This document shows positions 61,039-64,000 of a stretch of 64,000 nt of DNA, one piece after another; positions within the stretch are counted from its first letter, which is position 1; every line of letters begins with the position of its first letter. A model generated the notes under the pieces. The model searched no databases, was not told where the DNA came from, and saw nothing but the letters and a program-made list of their open reading frames with translations. The translations under genes and the position numbers were made by a program. Source of the stretch: Sandarakinorhabdus limnophila DSM 17366 (lineage in GTDB: Bacteria > Pseudomonadota > Alphaproteobacteria > Sphingomonadales > Sphingomonadaceae); assembly GCF_000420765.1 (NCBI RefSeq), contig NZ_ATVO01000005.1, forward strand, positions 310,001 to 374,000. The letters run 5' to 3'.

Positions 61039-61187
61039 GGCCTTGAACCTTCTTCCTTGCTCAACGTGTGAGGCGTTCAACGATTATGGCGGGTCCACAA
61101 CGGAACCGCCCTGGCGGTGGTGTCAGCGGAGAACCGGCCGAATCATCGTGCCCAGAGGCGCGCTGACTAGCCGGCTTTCGCGAAAAA

Positions 61188-63281
<2,094 letters not shown>

Positions 63282-63318
63282 GGGAAAAGGGCCTCGGGCT
63301 TAGAAGAATAGGATTAGT

Positions 63319-63344
63319 GGCCGGCACTGCACGCAGCGCCGGCC
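63319..63344 (-). other. Intercistronic hairpin between rpsG and fusA
   Basis: On the minus strand GGCCGGCGCTGC pairs with GCAGTGCCGGCC (12 bp with one G-U pair) and a very short loop. It lies 8 bases after the rpsG stop. It is preceded by TTTT, not followed by a U-tract. Confidence 0.72.
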
Positions 63345-63352
63345 AAAACGAT

Positions 63353-63823
63353 TTACCAGCGATAGTGCGAGAAGGCGCGGTTGGCTTCCGCCATCCGGTG
63401 CGTGTCTTCACGCTTCTTCACGGCCGAACCACGGTTGGCAGCGGCGTCCATCAGCTCAGCTGACAGGCGGGCCGCCATGGTGTGCTCAGCGCGCTTGCGG
63501 GCGGCCGAGATGATCCAGCGGATGGCCAGGGCCTGGCCACGTTCTGGACGCACTTCAACGGGCACCTGGTAGGTGGCACCACCGACGCGGCGGCTGCGCA
63601 CTTCGATACCTGGGCGCACGTTGGCGAGCGCATCGTGGAACACGCCCAGCGGTTCGCGGCGGCTCTTGGTCTCGATCACTTCCAGGGCGGAATAGACGAT
63701 TGATTCGGCGACCGACTTCTTGCCCTGCAGCATGACGAGGTTCATGAATTTGGAAAGCACCTGATCGCCGAATTTGGGATCCGGCAGGATGACGCGCTTT
63801 TCGGGGCGACGACGACGTGACAC
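63353..63823 (-). CDS. rpsG: 30S ribosomal protein S7
   Basis: A 156-residue primary 16S rRNA binder at the mRNA exit. Recognised by [61 protein letters not shown] (cited as [18 protein letters not shown]) and [16 protein letters not shown]-type ending ([16 protein letters not shown]). It lies 14 bases after rpsL. Confidence 0.98.
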   Translation of the reverse strand: MSRRRRPEKRVILPDPKFGDQVLSKFMNLVMLQGKKSVAESIVYSALEVIETKSRREPLGVFHDALANVRPGIEVRSRRVGGATYQVPVEVRPERGQALAIRWIISAARKRAEHTMAARLSAELMDAAANRGSAVKKREDTHRMAEANRAFSHYRW

Positions 63824-63837
63824 GATCTATATCCCCC

Positions 63838-64000
63838 TTACTTCGGACGCTTCGCGCCGTACTTCGAACGGCTCTGCTTCCGGTTCTTCACACCCTGCGT
63901 GTCGAGCACACCGCGAACGATGTGATAGCGCACGCCGGGAAGATCCTTCACGCGGCCGCCGCGAATCAGCACGACCGAGTGTTCCTGCAGGTTGTGGCCT
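63838..64000 (-). CDS. rpsL: 30S ribosomal protein S12, C-terminal part (cut by window edge)
   Basis: Only the last 53 residues are visible: [20 protein letters not shown], then [15 protein letters not shown] and the standard end [10 protein letters not shown]. The Lys in GGRVKDLPG, a known site of streptomycin resistance changes, is unchanged, so at this position the gene looks wild type. The other resistance site (near residue 43) is outside the window. It is the first gene of the str block here. Confidence 0.95.
   Translation of the reverse strand, partial: GHNLQEHSVVLIRGGRVKDLPGVRYHIVRGVLDTQGVKNRKQSRSKYGAKRPK

Overview
The window is a chromosomal segment of a high-GC alphaproteobacterium, most likely of the order Sphingomonadales. 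The evidence is the mix of lineage-typical genes: a PopZ-type (DUF2497) protein before valS, DUF2948 next to murA, dcd next to a UPF0262 gene, and a small secreted protein with the sphingomonad VVVCAR...FRIPERLR signature. The ATP synthase F1 genes are in the order H-A-G-D-C. Genus cannot be fixed from this sequence alone. No rRNA, phage, insertion sequence or CRISPR array is visible, and no gap without a gene exceeds about 280 bases.

Layout. 1-8.5 kb: the N-terminal part of glnD, an enolase-superfamily epimerase, then a three-gene cassette (DUF3604 PHP-like metallohydrolase, membrane-anchored parvulin-like isomerase, HupE/UreJ-type permease), and on the other strand a malonate transporter (madL, madM) behind an exported amidase. 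8.6-15.9 kb: tRNA-Cys, a PIMT-like methyltransferase, popZ-like, valS, a serine hydrolase, and ccmC-ccmD-ccmE-bioY. 15.9-22 kb (mostly minus strand): DUF2948, murA, rarD, dcd, UPF0262, a serine hydrolase, a divergent Cys-rich membrane protein, and corA. 22.1-24.6 kb: a cytochrome b / molybdopterin oxidoreductase pair and an orphan CheB domain. 24.6-30.4 kb (minus): a KefB-like antiporter, an IscU-like scaffold, cysS, cvpA and radA. 30.4-35.2 kb: an M20 peptidase, a patatin-like protein and two membrane proteins. 35.3-40.3 kb: atpHAGDC. 40.4-44.5 kb: small secreted and lipid-anchored proteins, trpS and murJ. 44.6-64 kb (all minus): the str-S10-spc-alpha ribosomal super-cluster from rpsL (cut by the right edge) to rplQ, with secB as an unusual last gene.

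Most genes are housekeeping. Translation is the main theme: about 27 ribosomal proteins, EF-Tu, EF-G, RNA polymerase alpha, SecY, Adk, three aminoacyl-tRNA synthetases and one tRNA. The most interesting parts are: the DUF3604-isomerase-HupE cassette, which may be an undescribed periplasmic metalloenzyme with its own folding and metal-supply partners; a probable malonamide/malonamate use cassette; a VSGR-domain protein and a serine hydrolase that appear to be the two halves of a protein fused in other bacteria; and a set of strong hairpins without U-tracts in many of the larger gaps inside the ribosomal and ATP synthase operons.
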